From the NCBI RefSeq assembly GCF_038630985.1, contig NZ_CP152049.1:4976001-5040000 (forward strand): a stretch of 64,000 nt of DNA. Reading direction: 5' to 3'. Below, in pieces: positions 1-8,907 of this stretch; within the stretch, counting starts at the first letter, position 1; each line of letters begins with the position of its first letter. The notes below the pieces were generated by a model. That model saw only the letters and a program-made list of their open reading frames with translations, was not told the DNA's origin and did no database searches. A program made the translations under genes and the position numbers. This stretch comes from Paenibacillus sp. FSL H8-0548 (GTDB lineage Bacteria > Bacillota > Bacilli > Paenibacillales > Paenibacillaceae).

Positions 1-492
1 CACAGCAATTCGGTGCAGATCGAGAACAACATCGAAAAGAAACGCAACCGCCGCTACATCATGTACCATGTTATGCACCAAGCACGCTTACGGAGAAATA
101 TTAGTCCGCTCGTGACGGTTATCATGTATGGATCGGAAGGTTCGGCATCATTCACGCAAATTCTTGAAACGCTATATGAATCGAATATTTCAAACTACAA
201 AGTATTGCTATTTGACGTAACCCCCGACCAATCTATCATTCCTATTATTGCGGATAACCCCGACTCCCGCACCAAATATTTCTGGATACCAAACGGAACG
301 AGGGAGCAGGTCATCGCAGAAGGATTGAAGCAGGCCGATACCCCGTATTTCATGCTCTACCGCACAGAGGAGCCGCTGCCGGACATCTATCATCTCGATA
401 AAATGCTCTACAGCATCCCCATCGCAAATTATGATCCGTCATCGCCCCAGTTTCTACAGCTGTATCATACCGGCTCAATTGTCCCGACATGA
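1..492 (+). CDS. Glycosyltransferase-like protein, 5'-truncated by window edge
   Basis: The reading frame is open from the first base to a TGA at 490-492, so only the C-terminal 163 residues are seen and the true start lies outside the window. After a basic stretch the segment VTVIMYGSEG begins a strand-helix-strand pattern that resembles the N-terminal half of a GT-A (GT2-like) glycosyltransferase domain. It stops after only about 110 residues of that fold, so either the domain is short or the protein is C-terminally truncated. No DXD motif or membrane segment is visible. Placement beside sugar-nucleotide genes supports a glycan role. Exact function is unknown. Confidence 0.5.
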   Translation, partial: HSNSVQIENNIEKKRNRRYIMYHVMHQARLRRNISPLVTVIMYGSEGSASFTQILETLYESNISNYKVLLFDVTPDQSIIPIIADNPDSRTKYFWIPNGTREQVIAEGLKQADTPYFMLYRTEEPLPDIYHLDKMLYSIPIANYDPSSPQFLQLYHTGSIVPT

Positions 493-612
493 GACCCGCT
501 CAACAATCCAACCGAACAAATGCTTGAAAATTCAGCCGAACAGGATACCGACTCCTGCTCGGCTGATTAGCGTTTCCTTCCGTATCCTTTCTTCATTTGT
601 TTGCAAGCAAAT

Positions 613-657
613 AGACTGATCCAAGCAAGGTCCGCAACCTGCAGAATCAGTCTTTTT
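613..657 (+). terminator. Rho-independent terminator
   Basis: AGACTGAT (613-620) pairs with ATCAGTCT (646-653). A further inner pairing is AGGT with ACCT, and the stem is followed by a run of T. It lies between two convergent genes and mainly serves the plus-strand gene; the T-run on the other strand is weak. Confidence 0.7.
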
Positions 658-664
658 GCTTGCA

Positions 665-1738
665 TTAAACCGACATATACGATGGAAACGGAACTGGTGC
701 CGGGGCACCAAGGAAATCTTCCAAAATCCTTTGCTTCATATACGGATCGTAGATGATATCCCCAAACAATGAATAATAACCTGCATTGTTCGTCCAAACG
801 TCCTGAGCGGCATTGTTTTGTACTTCCTGTGCAAAGAAAAACGCCGTATTCGCGTCATGCCCGTGATTGATATAGGCCGGATATGGCATGATTTCATGCT
901 CAAGCTGAATAGCTCCTGTCCATACCCCCGTTTCCGACGGCTGAAATATATTATGCCTCACACCTTTGATATAATCGCTGACTTTATAGATCAGACAGTT
1001 AAAGGAGCTTGAGAAATTGAAATATTTGGCCAATATATTCGATACTGAGTTGTAAATATACCCATTCTGGCAGATTAGAACCTTCGTCTCCCGTCTCGGC
1101 CGGTAATTATACAGCATATCGATATATGCCTTGTGATACATGTCATCACTGTAAAGATGAAGCTCATACCAGTACTTATAGCCTTCTAGCTGCCTGATAA
1201 CCTCAGCTTCGTATTCACTGCTTGAAATAAATCGGATGTTAGAGGGGAGTGCAGGATAGCCTAGAAGCGCATTCTCAATATAAAACCTCGAGCTGTCATG
1301 ATAGACGATATAAGCAAGATAATGTGGATTGGTTTGATTCAGCAGGCTCTTTAACGTGAAATTCATAAAGATTTCGACTCTCTTATTAATCCAAGCTTCC
1401 GTGAACTGAGTGTTAGCCTCGGGCAAAGTGAGCGCTGAGACAGAGGTCGGCAACGTTTCCCTTACGTTTAGATTATTAAAAGGGATATAGACGATCAAGC
1501 GGGTATTTCCTTCATGCAGCTGTTCTTCCCGGCTTGCCGGAACCGATCTCCTCTTTATGGACGTTCTTTTTCTATTCCCTTTTTTTCTATTCCATTTTTT
1601 TCTAAGCTTTAGCGCCCTTGGCTTCGTTGCTCTCCTTTTCAAGCCCACGCTCTTCGCTTTCTTCTTTATGGTCCCTCGACGAATTGCCGTCTTCTTTCTT
1701 TTGGCCATAACTTTACGTTTTACCGTCCTTTTTTTCAT
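665..1738 (-). CDS. Putative glycosyltransferase (rhamnosyltransferase-like) with K/R-rich N-terminus
   Basis: This is a 357-residue protein. Residues 1-68 are almost entirely Lys/Arg/Ala/Thr and look like a nucleic-acid- or polyanion-binding tail. From about residue 80 a globular domain begins; the segment around FTLKSLLNQTNPHY resembles the start of the putative rhamnosyltransferase family (GT-A-like, PF11316-type), which is a family impression and not a verified hit. There is no signal peptide or membrane segment, so it is probably cytosolic. An AAGGAG lies upstream of the ATG. It starts 17 bp after capF and is probably co-transcribed with it, suggesting use of a sugar made by this locus. 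The basic tail is shared in style with other proteins further along. Confidence 0.55.
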   Translation of the reverse strand: MKKRTVKRKVMAKRKKTAIRRGTIKKKAKSVGLKRRATKPRALKLRKKWNRKKGNRKRTSIKRRSVPASREEQLHEGNTRLIVYIPFNNLNVRETLPTSVSALTLPEANTQFTEAWINKRVEIFMNFTLKSLLNQTNPHYLAYIVYHDSSRFYIENALLGYPALPSNIRFISSSEYEAEVIRQLEGYKYWYELHLYSDDMYHKAYIDMLYNYRPRRETKVLICQNGYIYNSVSNILAKYFNFSSSFNCLIYKVSDYIKGVRHNIFQPSETGVWTGAIQLEHEIMPYPAYINHGHDANTAFFFAQEVQNNAAQDVWTNNAGYYSLFGDIIYDPYMKQRILEDFLGAPAPVPFPSYMSV

Positions 1739-1755
1739 AAACTCTCCGCTCCTTT

Positions 1756-2865
1756 TTATACCTTGCTCCCGTACGTATCAGGCTTGTTTCCGTCAAATAT
1801 TTCATTTGCCCAGAACAACACAATCAATTCACCGTCTGTAACGTTTTCGATCGCATGAGTGTAACCAGGCGGAATATCCAAAATCATTATTTTTTCGTCT
1901 GACAGCGTGTAGGAAAAGGAATCCTGTTCGAATATATGTCTGAACTTCACCACTGCCTTCCCTTTAATGACGCAAAACTTCTCAACCTTTGTATTGTGAT
2001 AATGATGCCCTCTCTCCACTCCTTTTACTGTTGTCGACACAAAAAGCTGTCCGGCGTAGGGAGATTTAACGGTTTCGAACAAGCTTCCTCTATGATCATG
2101 AAAGGTTTGGAGAGCATAGGCGAAATCGGAGCGGTCCAAATAGGACAAATAAGTGGAGTATAAATACTTCGTAAACGGATCCGACAAATTGGGAAGGATT
2201 GAATGCGTGCGTATCGCTTTAAAATCATAGATTTGGTCAGCCAAAGCCTTTAACGTGACAGAAAAGGTAGTTTCTATATTGCAATACACATCCTCAGTCG
2301 GTTCATCCTGTGCGAGCAAAGCCATGAACCGCTCTATGACGTGATCGATATAAGCAAGCTCAACCTGCTGATCGGGATTCGAGATGCTGATCTCTAAGTC
2401 TCTGGATATATGATGACAAAAAGTAGCGACAACGGAGTTGTATTCCGGTTTGCACCATTTGCCGAACAAATTCGGAAGCCTGCATATATGAATGGCTGTC
2501 GAAGTCTCTTTCGCATATTGAATCAGTAAATCCTCAGCTTCCTTTTTGCTTCTCCCATAAGGATTGTCGGCTGCTGCATGGATGGTCGATGCAAATATGA
2601 TCCTTGGCCTGTTGGTCATTGCGTTCAATCCATCTATGATTCGCTGCATCAGTTCAACATTGCCACGGTAATCCTCCGGCCGCTCAGGCCGATTAATACC
2701 CGCCAAATGATAAATGACATCCGCCTTTGACAATTGCTGCTGAAGCTCCTCGCTGCTTGTGCTTCTGCTGCACGATAGCACAGCCGCATCCGGCAGCTGT
2801 AATAATCCTTCTATCAGATTTTTGCCAATAAACCCATTAGAGCCTGTAACCAGAATATTTCTCAT
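1756..2865 (-). CDS. capF: CapF-like bifunctional UDP-sugar 4-reductase/epimerase
   Basis: CapF/FnlB/WbjC enzymes take the 4-keto sugar made by CapE to UDP-2-acetamido-2,6-dideoxy-L-talose in UDP-L-FucNAc synthesis. The 369-residue length fits. Residues 1-240 form an SDR Rossmann domain with GSNGFIG at 8-14 and a Ser93/Tyr103/Lys107 triad (YGRSK). Residues ~245-369 form the cupin domain typical of CapF, with HHYH at 287-290 as the likely metal site. The two partners capG and capE lie immediately upstream on the opposite strand, so the pathway is complete but divergently transcribed. The downstream glycosyltransferase gene follows after 17 bp. Confidence 0.88.
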   Translation of the reverse strand: MRNILVTGSNGFIGKNLIEGLLQLPDAAVLSCSRSTSSEELQQQLSKADVIYHLAGINRPERPEDYRGNVELMQRIIDGLNAMTNRPRIIFASTIHAAADNPYGRSKKEAEDLLIQYAKETSTAIHICRLPNLFGKWCKPEYNSVVATFCHHISRDLEISISNPDQQVELAYIDHVIERFMALLAQDEPTEDVYCNIETTFSVTLKALADQIYDFKAIRTHSILPNLSDPFTKYLYSTYLSYLDRSDFAYALQTFHDHRGSLFETVKSPYAGQLFVSTTVKGVERGHHYHNTKVEKFCVIKGKAVVKFRHIFEQDSFSYTLSDEKIMILDIPPGYTHAIENVTDGELIVLFWANEIFDGNKPDTYGSKV

Positions 2866-3168
2866 AACGTTCCCCTCTCCGACATGTTCAACTCGAAAAA
2901 TCCTCTGTCTAGTATATGTTCGTTACCACGCAATGCGAGTCTATTTTCAAAATAAGGCTGATATCTTCTAGTCTATGAACTAAATCTCTCTCAAGTTGGT
3001 TGAATGACCGACGCGGCTAGCAGTCCGGTCGAATACAATAGAGTAATGTTCGCAGAAGCCATAGACGTGCAGTCGCTCTATAGGAGGTGAGTTCTAATGT
3101 AAGGATCTAGAAGATGCACTTGGCTAGGAGGAGTTTTAGACTAATATTTTACCCGGAGGCGGTAGTCG
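2866..3168. other. Divergent intergenic region with a start-stop mini-ORF
   Basis: This 303-bp region separates capF (-) from capG (+) and must hold both promoters. On the plus strand a perfect AGGAGGTGA (3082-3090) is followed six bases later by ATG (3097-3099) and at once by TAA (3100-3102), which is a minimal start-stop ORF. A second AGGAGGAG occurs near 3126-3133, and then the real capG ribosome binding site GGAGGC near 3154. No longer ORF is convincing here. Confidence 0.5.
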
Positions 3169-4296
3169 GTGAACAAATTGAAAGTAATGACGATCCTTGG
3201 CACGAGGCCGGAGATCATCCGTTTGGCGTCGGTCATCAAAGCCTGCGATCTATACTTTGATCATGTCTTTGTGCATACGGGCCAAAACTGGGATCCCCAG
3301 CTCAATGACGTTTTCTTCGAAGATCTGCAGCTTAGAAAACCCGATTATTATTTGAACGTAGTCGGCAAAAATCTAGGAGAAACAATCGGCAACGTTATTT
3401 CACACTCCTACGATTTGATGGTACAGGTACGACCGGATGCCGTGCTGCTGTTAGGCGATACAAATAGTGCGCTGAGCGCGATTTCCGCCAAAAGATTGAA
3501 AGTTCCGATCTATCATATGGAAGCGGGCAATCGCTGCTTCGATCAGAATGTTCCGGAGGAAACAAACCGCCGGATTGTCGATCACATCAGTGATGTGAAC
3601 TTACCTTATACGGAGCATAGCAGAAGGTATTTACTCGCAGAGGGCGTTCGCAAGGAACATATTTTTGTGACAGGCTCCCCGCTCCCCGAAGTATTCGCTC
3701 AATTCAAGCATGAAGTGGACAACAGAGATATTTTATCCCAGCTCGGCTTGGAGCAGCAGAAATATATCGTGCTCAGCGCGCACCGTGAGGAAAATTTGGA
3801 TATTGATGAGCGTTTTACCTCCCTGATTGAAGGCATTAACTACGTTGCCGAGAATCTTCAGCTTCCCGTCATCTATTCCGCCCATCCTAGATCGCTCAAA
3901 AAACTGCAGGATAAGCAATTGCAGCTCCATCCCCTCGTTCGTATTCACCAGCCGTTTGGTTTCCTAGATTACAACCACCTGCAGCAGCATGCCTACTGTG
4001 TTCTCTCCGACAGCGGAACGTTAAGCGAAGAATCTGCCATTCTCAATTTCCCCGGCGTATTAATTCGAACCAGTACGGAGAGGCCGGAGGTGCTGGATAA
4101 AGGGACCGTCGTTATTGGAGGCGTATCCGGTCATGATATTTTGGAATCCATTCGACTCGCGGTTGGCATTTACTCCAGTAACACTCACGTAAACCCATTG
4201 GTTCCAGATTATCAGGATACGAATGTTTCCATTAAGGTTGTCAAAATTATTCAGAGCTATACCAAAATCGTTAATAGAGTCATCTGGAATAAGTAG
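3169..4296 (+). CDS. capG: UDP-N-acetylglucosamine 2-epimerase-type enzyme (CapG/FnlC)
   Basis: This is a 375-residue non-hydrolysing UDP-GlcNAc 2-epimerase fold protein. The N-terminal GTRPEIIRL signature and the later SDSGTLSEE and RPE segments are characteristic. The variant wording around HTGQNWDPQLNDVFF is that of the FnlC/CapG branch, which performs the last C2 epimerisation to UDP-L-FucNAc, rather than that of plain MnaA. The start is GTG with GGAGGC about nine bases upstream. capE follows after 66 bp in the same direction, and capF is divergent. The protein is cytosolic. The assignment to CapG rather than MnaA rests mainly on this context and is fairly safe. Confidence 0.88.
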   Translation: MNKLKVMTILGTRPEIIRLASVIKACDLYFDHVFVHTGQNWDPQLNDVFFEDLQLRKPDYYLNVVGKNLGETIGNVISHSYDLMVQVRPDAVLLLGDTNSALSAISAKRLKVPIYHMEAGNRCFDQNVPEETNRRIVDHISDVNLPYTEHSRRYLLAEGVRKEHIFVTGSPLPEVFAQFKHEVDNRDILSQLGLEQQKYIVLSAHREENLDIDERFTSLIEGINYVAENLQLPVIYSAHPRSLKKLQDKQLQLHPLVRIHQPFGFLDYNHLQQHAYCVLSDSGTLSEESAILNFPGVLIRTSTERPEVLDKGTVVIGGVSGHDILESIRLAVGIYSSNTHVNPLVPDYQDTNVSIKVVKIIQSYTKIVNRVIWNK

Positions 4297-4362
4297 AAGC
4301 AAGTAAAAGAAGAGCGATCATGCAGCACGAAGCCAGGCATAAGTATCTGAGGAGGGTGACAC

Positions 4363-5346
4363 ATGTTTACAAATAAAACGGTATTAATTACGGGCGGTAC
4401 CGGCTCGTGGGGACAAGAGCTGACTAGAAACCTATTGGGATCTGATCCGAAGGAAATTCGTATCTTCTCCCGCAATGAATTTACGCAGGTCGATCTCAAA
4501 AGAAAATTCAACAACCCGAAGCTTAATTTCATTATCGGTGACGTACGCGATTATGATGCTGTCTATGAAGCATGCCAAAACGTAGATTACGTCTTCCATC
4601 TTGCCGCCCTGAAGCATGTGCCGATTTGCGAATTCCAGCCTTACGAAGCGCTCAAAACAAATGTGCTTGGCACCCAGAACATTATCCGCGCAAGTATCGC
4701 GCAGGGCGTCGAGAAGGTAATCGATGTCTCGACCGACAAAGCGGTAGATCCTATCAACTTCTATGGAATGACCAAAGCAATCGGCGAGAAAATCATTATT
4801 AAAGCCAATGATTTAAGCGAGAAAACACGCTTTGTTTGTATACGCGGCGGCAATGTGCTCGGAACGAACGGCAGCGTTGTTCCTTTATTCAAACAGCAAA
4901 TCATCGACGGTCAAGAGCTTACGCTTACCGATATCGACATGACACGTTTCTTTCTGACCGTGCCTGAAGCCATTCAACTGCTGCTGAAGGCTACTGCGGT
5001 AGCCGTTGGGGGCGAAACCTTTGTTATGAAGATGCCGGCATGCAAAATCATCGATCTTATTCAGGTATTAAAAAATGTTTTCGGAGGATCAAACTTGCCG
5101 ATCAAGGACATCGGAATTCGACCAGGCGAGAAGCTGCACGAGGTATTAATCTCGCAATCCGAATCGCCTTACTCCTATAAGTATGATGAGCAATATTATG
5201 TCATCCTCCCTTCGCATCCAACGGAGCAGCTCTATAATCAATACAACCATCTGCCGAAAGTAACCTTCCCGTACTTCCAGTCCGACCAAGACCTAATGTC
5301 CTATGACGAGATTGAGACCTTGTTAAGAAAAGGGAAATTCATTTAA
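4363..5346 (+). CDS. capE: UDP-GlcNAc 4,6-dehydratase/5-epimerase (CapE)
   Basis: This 327-residue SDR enzyme opens the UDP-L-FucNAc pathway by converting UDP-GlcNAc to a 4-keto-6-deoxy sugar. The nucleotide-binding motif GGTGSWG is at 11-17. The catalytic region has Asp125-Lys126 (STDKAVDP) and Tyr134/Lys138 (YGMTK), the pattern of inverting dehydratases such as FlaA1 and CapE. The ribosome binding site is GAGGAGGGTG just before the ATG. It follows capG in one transcription unit and precedes a GT2 gene. The length matches the short soluble family, with no membrane domain. Confidence 0.9.
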   Translation: MFTNKTVLITGGTGSWGQELTRNLLGSDPKEIRIFSRNEFTQVDLKRKFNNPKLNFIIGDVRDYDAVYEACQNVDYVFHLAALKHVPICEFQPYEALKTNVLGTQNIIRASIAQGVEKVIDVSTDKAVDPINFYGMTKAIGEKIIIKANDLSEKTRFVCIRGGNVLGTNGSVVPLFKQQIIDGQELTLTDIDMTRFFLTVPEAIQLLLKATAVAVGGETFVMKMPACKIIDLIQVLKNVFGGSNLPIKDIGIRPGEKLHEVLISQSESPYSYKYDEQYYVILPSHPTEQLYNQYNHLPKVTFPYFQSDQDLMSYDEIETLLRKGKFI

Positions 5347-5404
5347 TACGATTAGAAATGAGGGGAAAGCAAACTTTAACGAACAAACCTAGGTGGTGTG
5401 CTTG

Positions 5405-6139
5405 GTGAAAACGAACAAGAAGAAAAGGAAGGCTGCGACCGATATTGGCGTTTCGATTATTACTTGCACGAACAAGCTGCCGTATATGTACAATATATTC
5501 AACAATTACGGCAGGCAAATCGTGGAGAACAAAGAGCTGATCATTATTTTGAACAATGATCAGCTCAGCTTGGCTGATTGGCAGGAGCGCTCTGCTATCT
5601 ATCCCAATATTTCCGTCTACCAGCTGCCCGAGTCTGCAAGTCTAGGCGAGTGCTTGAATTTCGCTGCTGAACGGAGCCGGTTCAATGTGCTGGCTAAATT
5701 CGATGACGATGATTTTTACTCACGCTATTATGTTAGCTCAGCGATTCATGCGCTGCACACGACAAAAGCGGATATTATCGGAAAAAGTGCGTATCACACT
5801 TATTTGGAAGAGGACCGGGCTTTATCCCTTCGATTTCCCAATAGAGAAAACACGTATACGAAACAAATTGCCGGAGCAACACTGCTGTTTCGCAAAAAAG
5901 TATTCCAAAGGGTGCGTTTCCAACCTATTTCCCTTGGCGAGGACGTTGCTTTTCTAAGAGATTGCCGTTTATCGAATTTCAAAATTTTCACAACAAACCG
6001 TTACAATTATGTTTGCAACCGCAGAGCGGATCCAAATCTTCACACCTGGAAGCCTGCAAAGGAATATTTCCTTAGTACCGGCATCCTCATTGCTCAGACT
6101 GACGATTATCGCAAATTCGTTGTCCAAGAATCCCTCTAA
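5405..6139 (+). CDS. GT2-like glycosyltransferase, DDDD type
   Basis: I chose GTG at 5405 because AGGTGG (5391-5396) lies eight bases upstream; the upstream GTG at 5393 would sit inside that ribosome binding site. The 244-residue product begins with a basic KTNKKKRK stretch, then a GT-A domain with GVSIITCT and the metal-binding run FDDDDFY (Asp100-103). Two paralogs with the same layout lie at 11117 and 12825. There is no membrane segment. It is the last gene of the capG-capE unit and may transfer FucNAc or another sugar made here; the acceptor is unknown. A perfect palindromic terminator follows. Confidence 0.75.
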   Translation: MKTNKKKRKAATDIGVSIITCTNKLPYMYNIFNNYGRQIVENKELIIILNNDQLSLADWQERSAIYPNISVYQLPESASLGECLNFAAERSRFNVLAKFDDDDFYSRYYVSSAIHALHTTKADIIGKSAYHTYLEEDRALSLRFPNRENTYTKQIAGATLLFRKKVFQRVRFQPISLGEDVAFLRDCRLSNFKIFTTNRYNYVCNRRADPNLHTWKPAKEYFLSTGILIAQTDDYRKFVVQESL

Positions 6140-6150
6140 TGTGTGTGTAC

Positions 6151-6184
6151 AAAAACAAGGATGGCCGCGGCCATCCTTGTTTTT
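6151..6184. terminator. Bidirectional terminator (perfect 34-bp palindrome)
   Basis: The 34 bases are exactly self-complementary. The left half is AAAAACAAGGATGGCCG and the right half is its reverse complement, giving a T-run on both strands. It lies between convergent genes ending at 6139 and 6210, so it serves both. Confidence 0.9.
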
Positions 6185-6209
6185 GCGTCAAATCCATCCA
6201 ACCGCTGTG

Positions 6210-7523
6210 TCAGCTCCAGCCTCCGCCGAACCGCACGACCTTGGCTTTGCCTTCCGCCCCGCCAGTCACATTGCGAGTGTCATAAATAAACGAAGCATGC
6301 TCAAGCAGCATCTGCAGCGGCAGGCTCGAATGATCCGTCGCAATCACGACACAATCCAGCCCGCTTAGTACAGCTTCATCCAGTTCCACGCTCATGAGCT
6401 TCTCGCCTCCGACTTGTATGGAAGGGACATAAGGATCATGATACATCACGCATTCCGCCTCGAGCTGAAGCATATGAATAAGCTCGATCGAGGCTGATTC
6501 CCTATGGTCGGCAATATCCCGCTTATAAGCAGCTCCATAAACCAAGATTCGCGCGCTAGACAACAGCTTTGGCGCCAAATGCAATTTCAACTGCTGCGTA
6601 ATGTACATCGGCATGATGCGGTTGACTGTGTTTGAAATTTGAATGAAATCCGATTTGATGCCATATTGCTTGATTTTCCATGCCAGATACGAAGGATCAA
6701 CCGGGATGCAATGGCCGCCGACCCCAGGACCGGGATAAAATGCCTTAAAGCCAAACGGCTTCGTATTGGCTGCTTCAATGATTTCCCACAAATTCAATTC
6801 CAACACATCGCATATCATTGCCAGCTCATTAATAAAGGATATATTGACAAGACGATATGAATTTTCCAGCAGCTTTGTCATTTCAGCGGCATCCGTTGAA
6901 GAAACGCTATGCACTTGATTGAATACGCCGCTGTACAGCTCAACAATCCTGCTCAAGCAGCTCGGCGTAATGCCGCTGACCACCTTCGGAATTTGTGCGA
7001 CTCGGTAATCCGTGTTGCCTGGGTCGACCCGCTCCGGCGAATAGGCTAAATTGACGTCTTCGCCGATCTTCCAATCAAAAGCGCTTAATAGAGGGAGCAG
7101 CACCTCACGCGTCGTTCCCGGATACGTCGAGCTTTCCAAAACAACAAGCTGTCCCTTTCTTAGCCGGCAGCCGATTTCCCTAGCCGCCTGCGTAAGAAAG
7201 CTTAGATCCGGCGTCCCGTAAGCAGTAAGCGGAGTCGGGACGCAAATCATAACCGCTTCGGCCGACCCCAGCTCGCTGTACTGATCCGATGGAACGAAAC
7301 GCTTTGAAGCTATCGCTGCTTGAATCTCATCGTCCTGCACCTCTAGAATATAGCTTTTCCCTATGCTAAGCTTGTCGATCTTCTGCTTATCCGAATCAAT
7401 GCCAAGGACATGAAAACCTCTCTCGGCAAACAGCAGCGCTAACGGAAGACCCACATAACCAAGCCCTACAATAGCTACCGTTCGCTGCTCGCTTGGAGAC
7501 CAAATGCCTGCTTCCATACTCAT
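6210..7523 (-). CDS. Nucleotide-sugar 6-dehydrogenase, WbpA-like (UDP-GlcNAc dehydrogenase)
   Basis: This 437-residue member of the UDP-glucose/GDP-mannose dehydrogenase superfamily has the Rossmann motif GLGYVG at 20-25, SSTYPGTT at about 131-138 and the catalytic cysteine Cys272 in PGVGGHCIPVDP. The ESSTYPGTT and GHCIPVDPSYLAWK wording is that of the WbpA/WbpO branch, which oxidises the 6-OH of UDP-GlcNAc or UDP-GalNAc with NAD+. That differs from the ugd next door, so the locus can make two different uronic acid nucleotides. It is the last gene of a three-gene minus-strand unit. The substrate is inferred from motif style only. Confidence 0.75.
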   Translation of the reverse strand: MSMEAGIWSPSEQRTVAIVGLGYVGLPLALLFAERGFHVLGIDSDKQKIDKLSIGKSYILEVQDDEIQAAIASKRFVPSDQYSELGSAEAVMICVPTPLTAYGTPDLSFLTQAAREIGCRLRKGQLVVLESSTYPGTTREVLLPLLSAFDWKIGEDVNLAYSPERVDPGNTDYRVAQIPKVVSGITPSCLSRIVELYSGVFNQVHSVSSTDAAEMTKLLENSYRLVNISFINELAMICDVLELNLWEIIEAANTKPFGFKAFYPGPGVGGHCIPVDPSYLAWKIKQYGIKSDFIQISNTVNRIMPMYITQQLKLHLAPKLLSSARILVYGAAYKRDIADHRESASIELIHMLQLEAECVMYHDPYVPSIQVGGEKLMSVELDEAVLSGLDCVVIATDHSSLPLQMLLEHASFIYDTRNVTGGAEGKAKVVRFGGGWS

Positions 7524-7611
7524 ACTCTATGTTCTCGCCTTCTTTCTATTTGCAATAGTCAACTGAAATAGTATATGAAAGCGTCATAGGAAATGATTGG
7601 ACAAATTGCGG

Positions 7612-8907
7612 CTAATCGTTGCTGCCAATGCTCTGATAATAGTAACCCATCGCCTGCATGTCCTGCGCATTCAGGATGTTCCTGCCGTCGAATACATTGC
7701 CATGCGACATCACATGCTTCATCTGGGCCCAATCAATTCCCCGAATGATTGGCCATTCCGTGCAAAGAAAAACCGCATCTGCTTCATGCAACGCCTCCTC
7801 CACCTCCAGGCATACCGCTACGGATTCATATTTCGCATCGTTCGGAAGGATCGCAATAGGGTCGTACAGCCTCAATTGGGCTCGTTCATTTAAGAGACTC
7901 TCGATGATGCGAAGAGCAGGAGCTTCCCTTATATCATCCGTATCCGGCTTAAACGCCAAGCCTAAAATCGCTATTTTTTTACCCGAAAAGCTTCCGAGCC
8001 GCGCTCTGGCCTTGTCCGTCAAATAACTATGCTGCGTTTGGTTGACCTTCACGACCTTCTCCAGCACGCTCAGCTCGATGTTGTTCTGCCTTGCCGTCAG
8101 GATTAAAGCAGATACATCCTTCGGAAAGCATGATCCCCCATAACCGATTCCTGCTTGCAAGAAGCTTGAGCCAATACGCGGATCCAAGCCAATTCCTCCT
8201 GCTACATCCTTCACGTTGACGTTTAGCTCATCGCAAAGCCTAGCGAGCTCGTTGATATAGGATATTTTGGTAGCTAGAAACGCATTTGAAGCATATTTAA
8301 TAAGCTCTGCCGTTCGAGGAGTCGTGATCACAAAGGGACATTTCGCAGAATGGTAAAGCGACTTGAGCAGATTCGTCGCTCGCTTGCTCTCTGATCCAAT
8401 GACAATACGATCCGGATTCAATGCATCTGTCACTGCTTTTCCTTCACGGAGAAATTCCGGGTTAGACGCTACGTCGAAGGGGTAGAAATGCTCCTGCGCA
8501 GCCTCAATCCAGCATTTGACCAGCTCCTGCGTCCCGACTGGAACCGTGCTTTTGGTTACGACCAGCTTGTAGCCATTCATTTTCTGGCCGATCTCCGAGG
8601 CGACCTGCTTAACGAAGAGAAGATCGGCGCTGCCGTCCGGCAGCGACGGCGTTCCAACGCAGATAAAGATGACATCGCTCTCTTGAATGGCCCTGTCTTT
8701 GTCCGTTGTAAATCTGATTTGGCCCGTTTGGATATGCTTCTTCAATAAATCCTCCAAGCCCGGCTCATGGAAATGCAGCAGACCCTGTCTAAGCTGTCTG
8801 ATTTTGTGAACGTCTGTATCAAGCCCCGTCACCTTCCAGCCAAGCTCGGCAAACACCATAGCCGTCGTTGAACCGACATAGCCGGTCCCGATCACTAATA
8901 TTTTCAT
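7612..8907 (-). CDS. ugd: UDP-glucose 6-dehydrogenase
   Basis: This NAD-dependent enzyme oxidises UDP-glucose to UDP-glucuronate. I start it at ATG 8907, where AAGGGGG lies seven bases upstream; the longer frame to 9039 only reads back through the previous gene. The 431-residue product has GTGYVG at 7-12, TKSTVPVGT, NPEFLREG and catalytic Cys260 in GYGGSCFPKD, all standard for Ugd/TuaD. It overlaps the upstream nucleotidyltransferase by four bases (ATGA), so the two are translationally coupled. Glucuronate is a common building block of capsules and teichuronic acids. Confidence 0.92.
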   Translation of the reverse strand: MKILVIGTGYVGSTTAMVFAELGWKVTGLDTDVHKIRQLRQGLLHFHEPGLEDLLKKHIQTGQIRFTTDKDRAIQESDVIFICVGTPSLPDGSADLLFVKQVASEIGQKMNGYKLVVTKSTVPVGTQELVKCWIEAAQEHFYPFDVASNPEFLREGKAVTDALNPDRIVIGSESKRATNLLKSLYHSAKCPFVITTPRTAELIKYASNAFLATKISYINELARLCDELNVNVKDVAGGIGLDPRIGSSFLQAGIGYGGSCFPKDVSALILTARQNNIELSVLEKVVKVNQTQHSYLTDKARARLGSFSGKKIAILGLAFKPDTDDIREAPALRIIESLLNERAQLRLYDPIAILPNDAKYESVAVCLEVEEALHEADAVFLCTEWPIIRGIDWAQMKHVMSHGNVFDGRNILNAQDMQAMGYYYQSIGSND

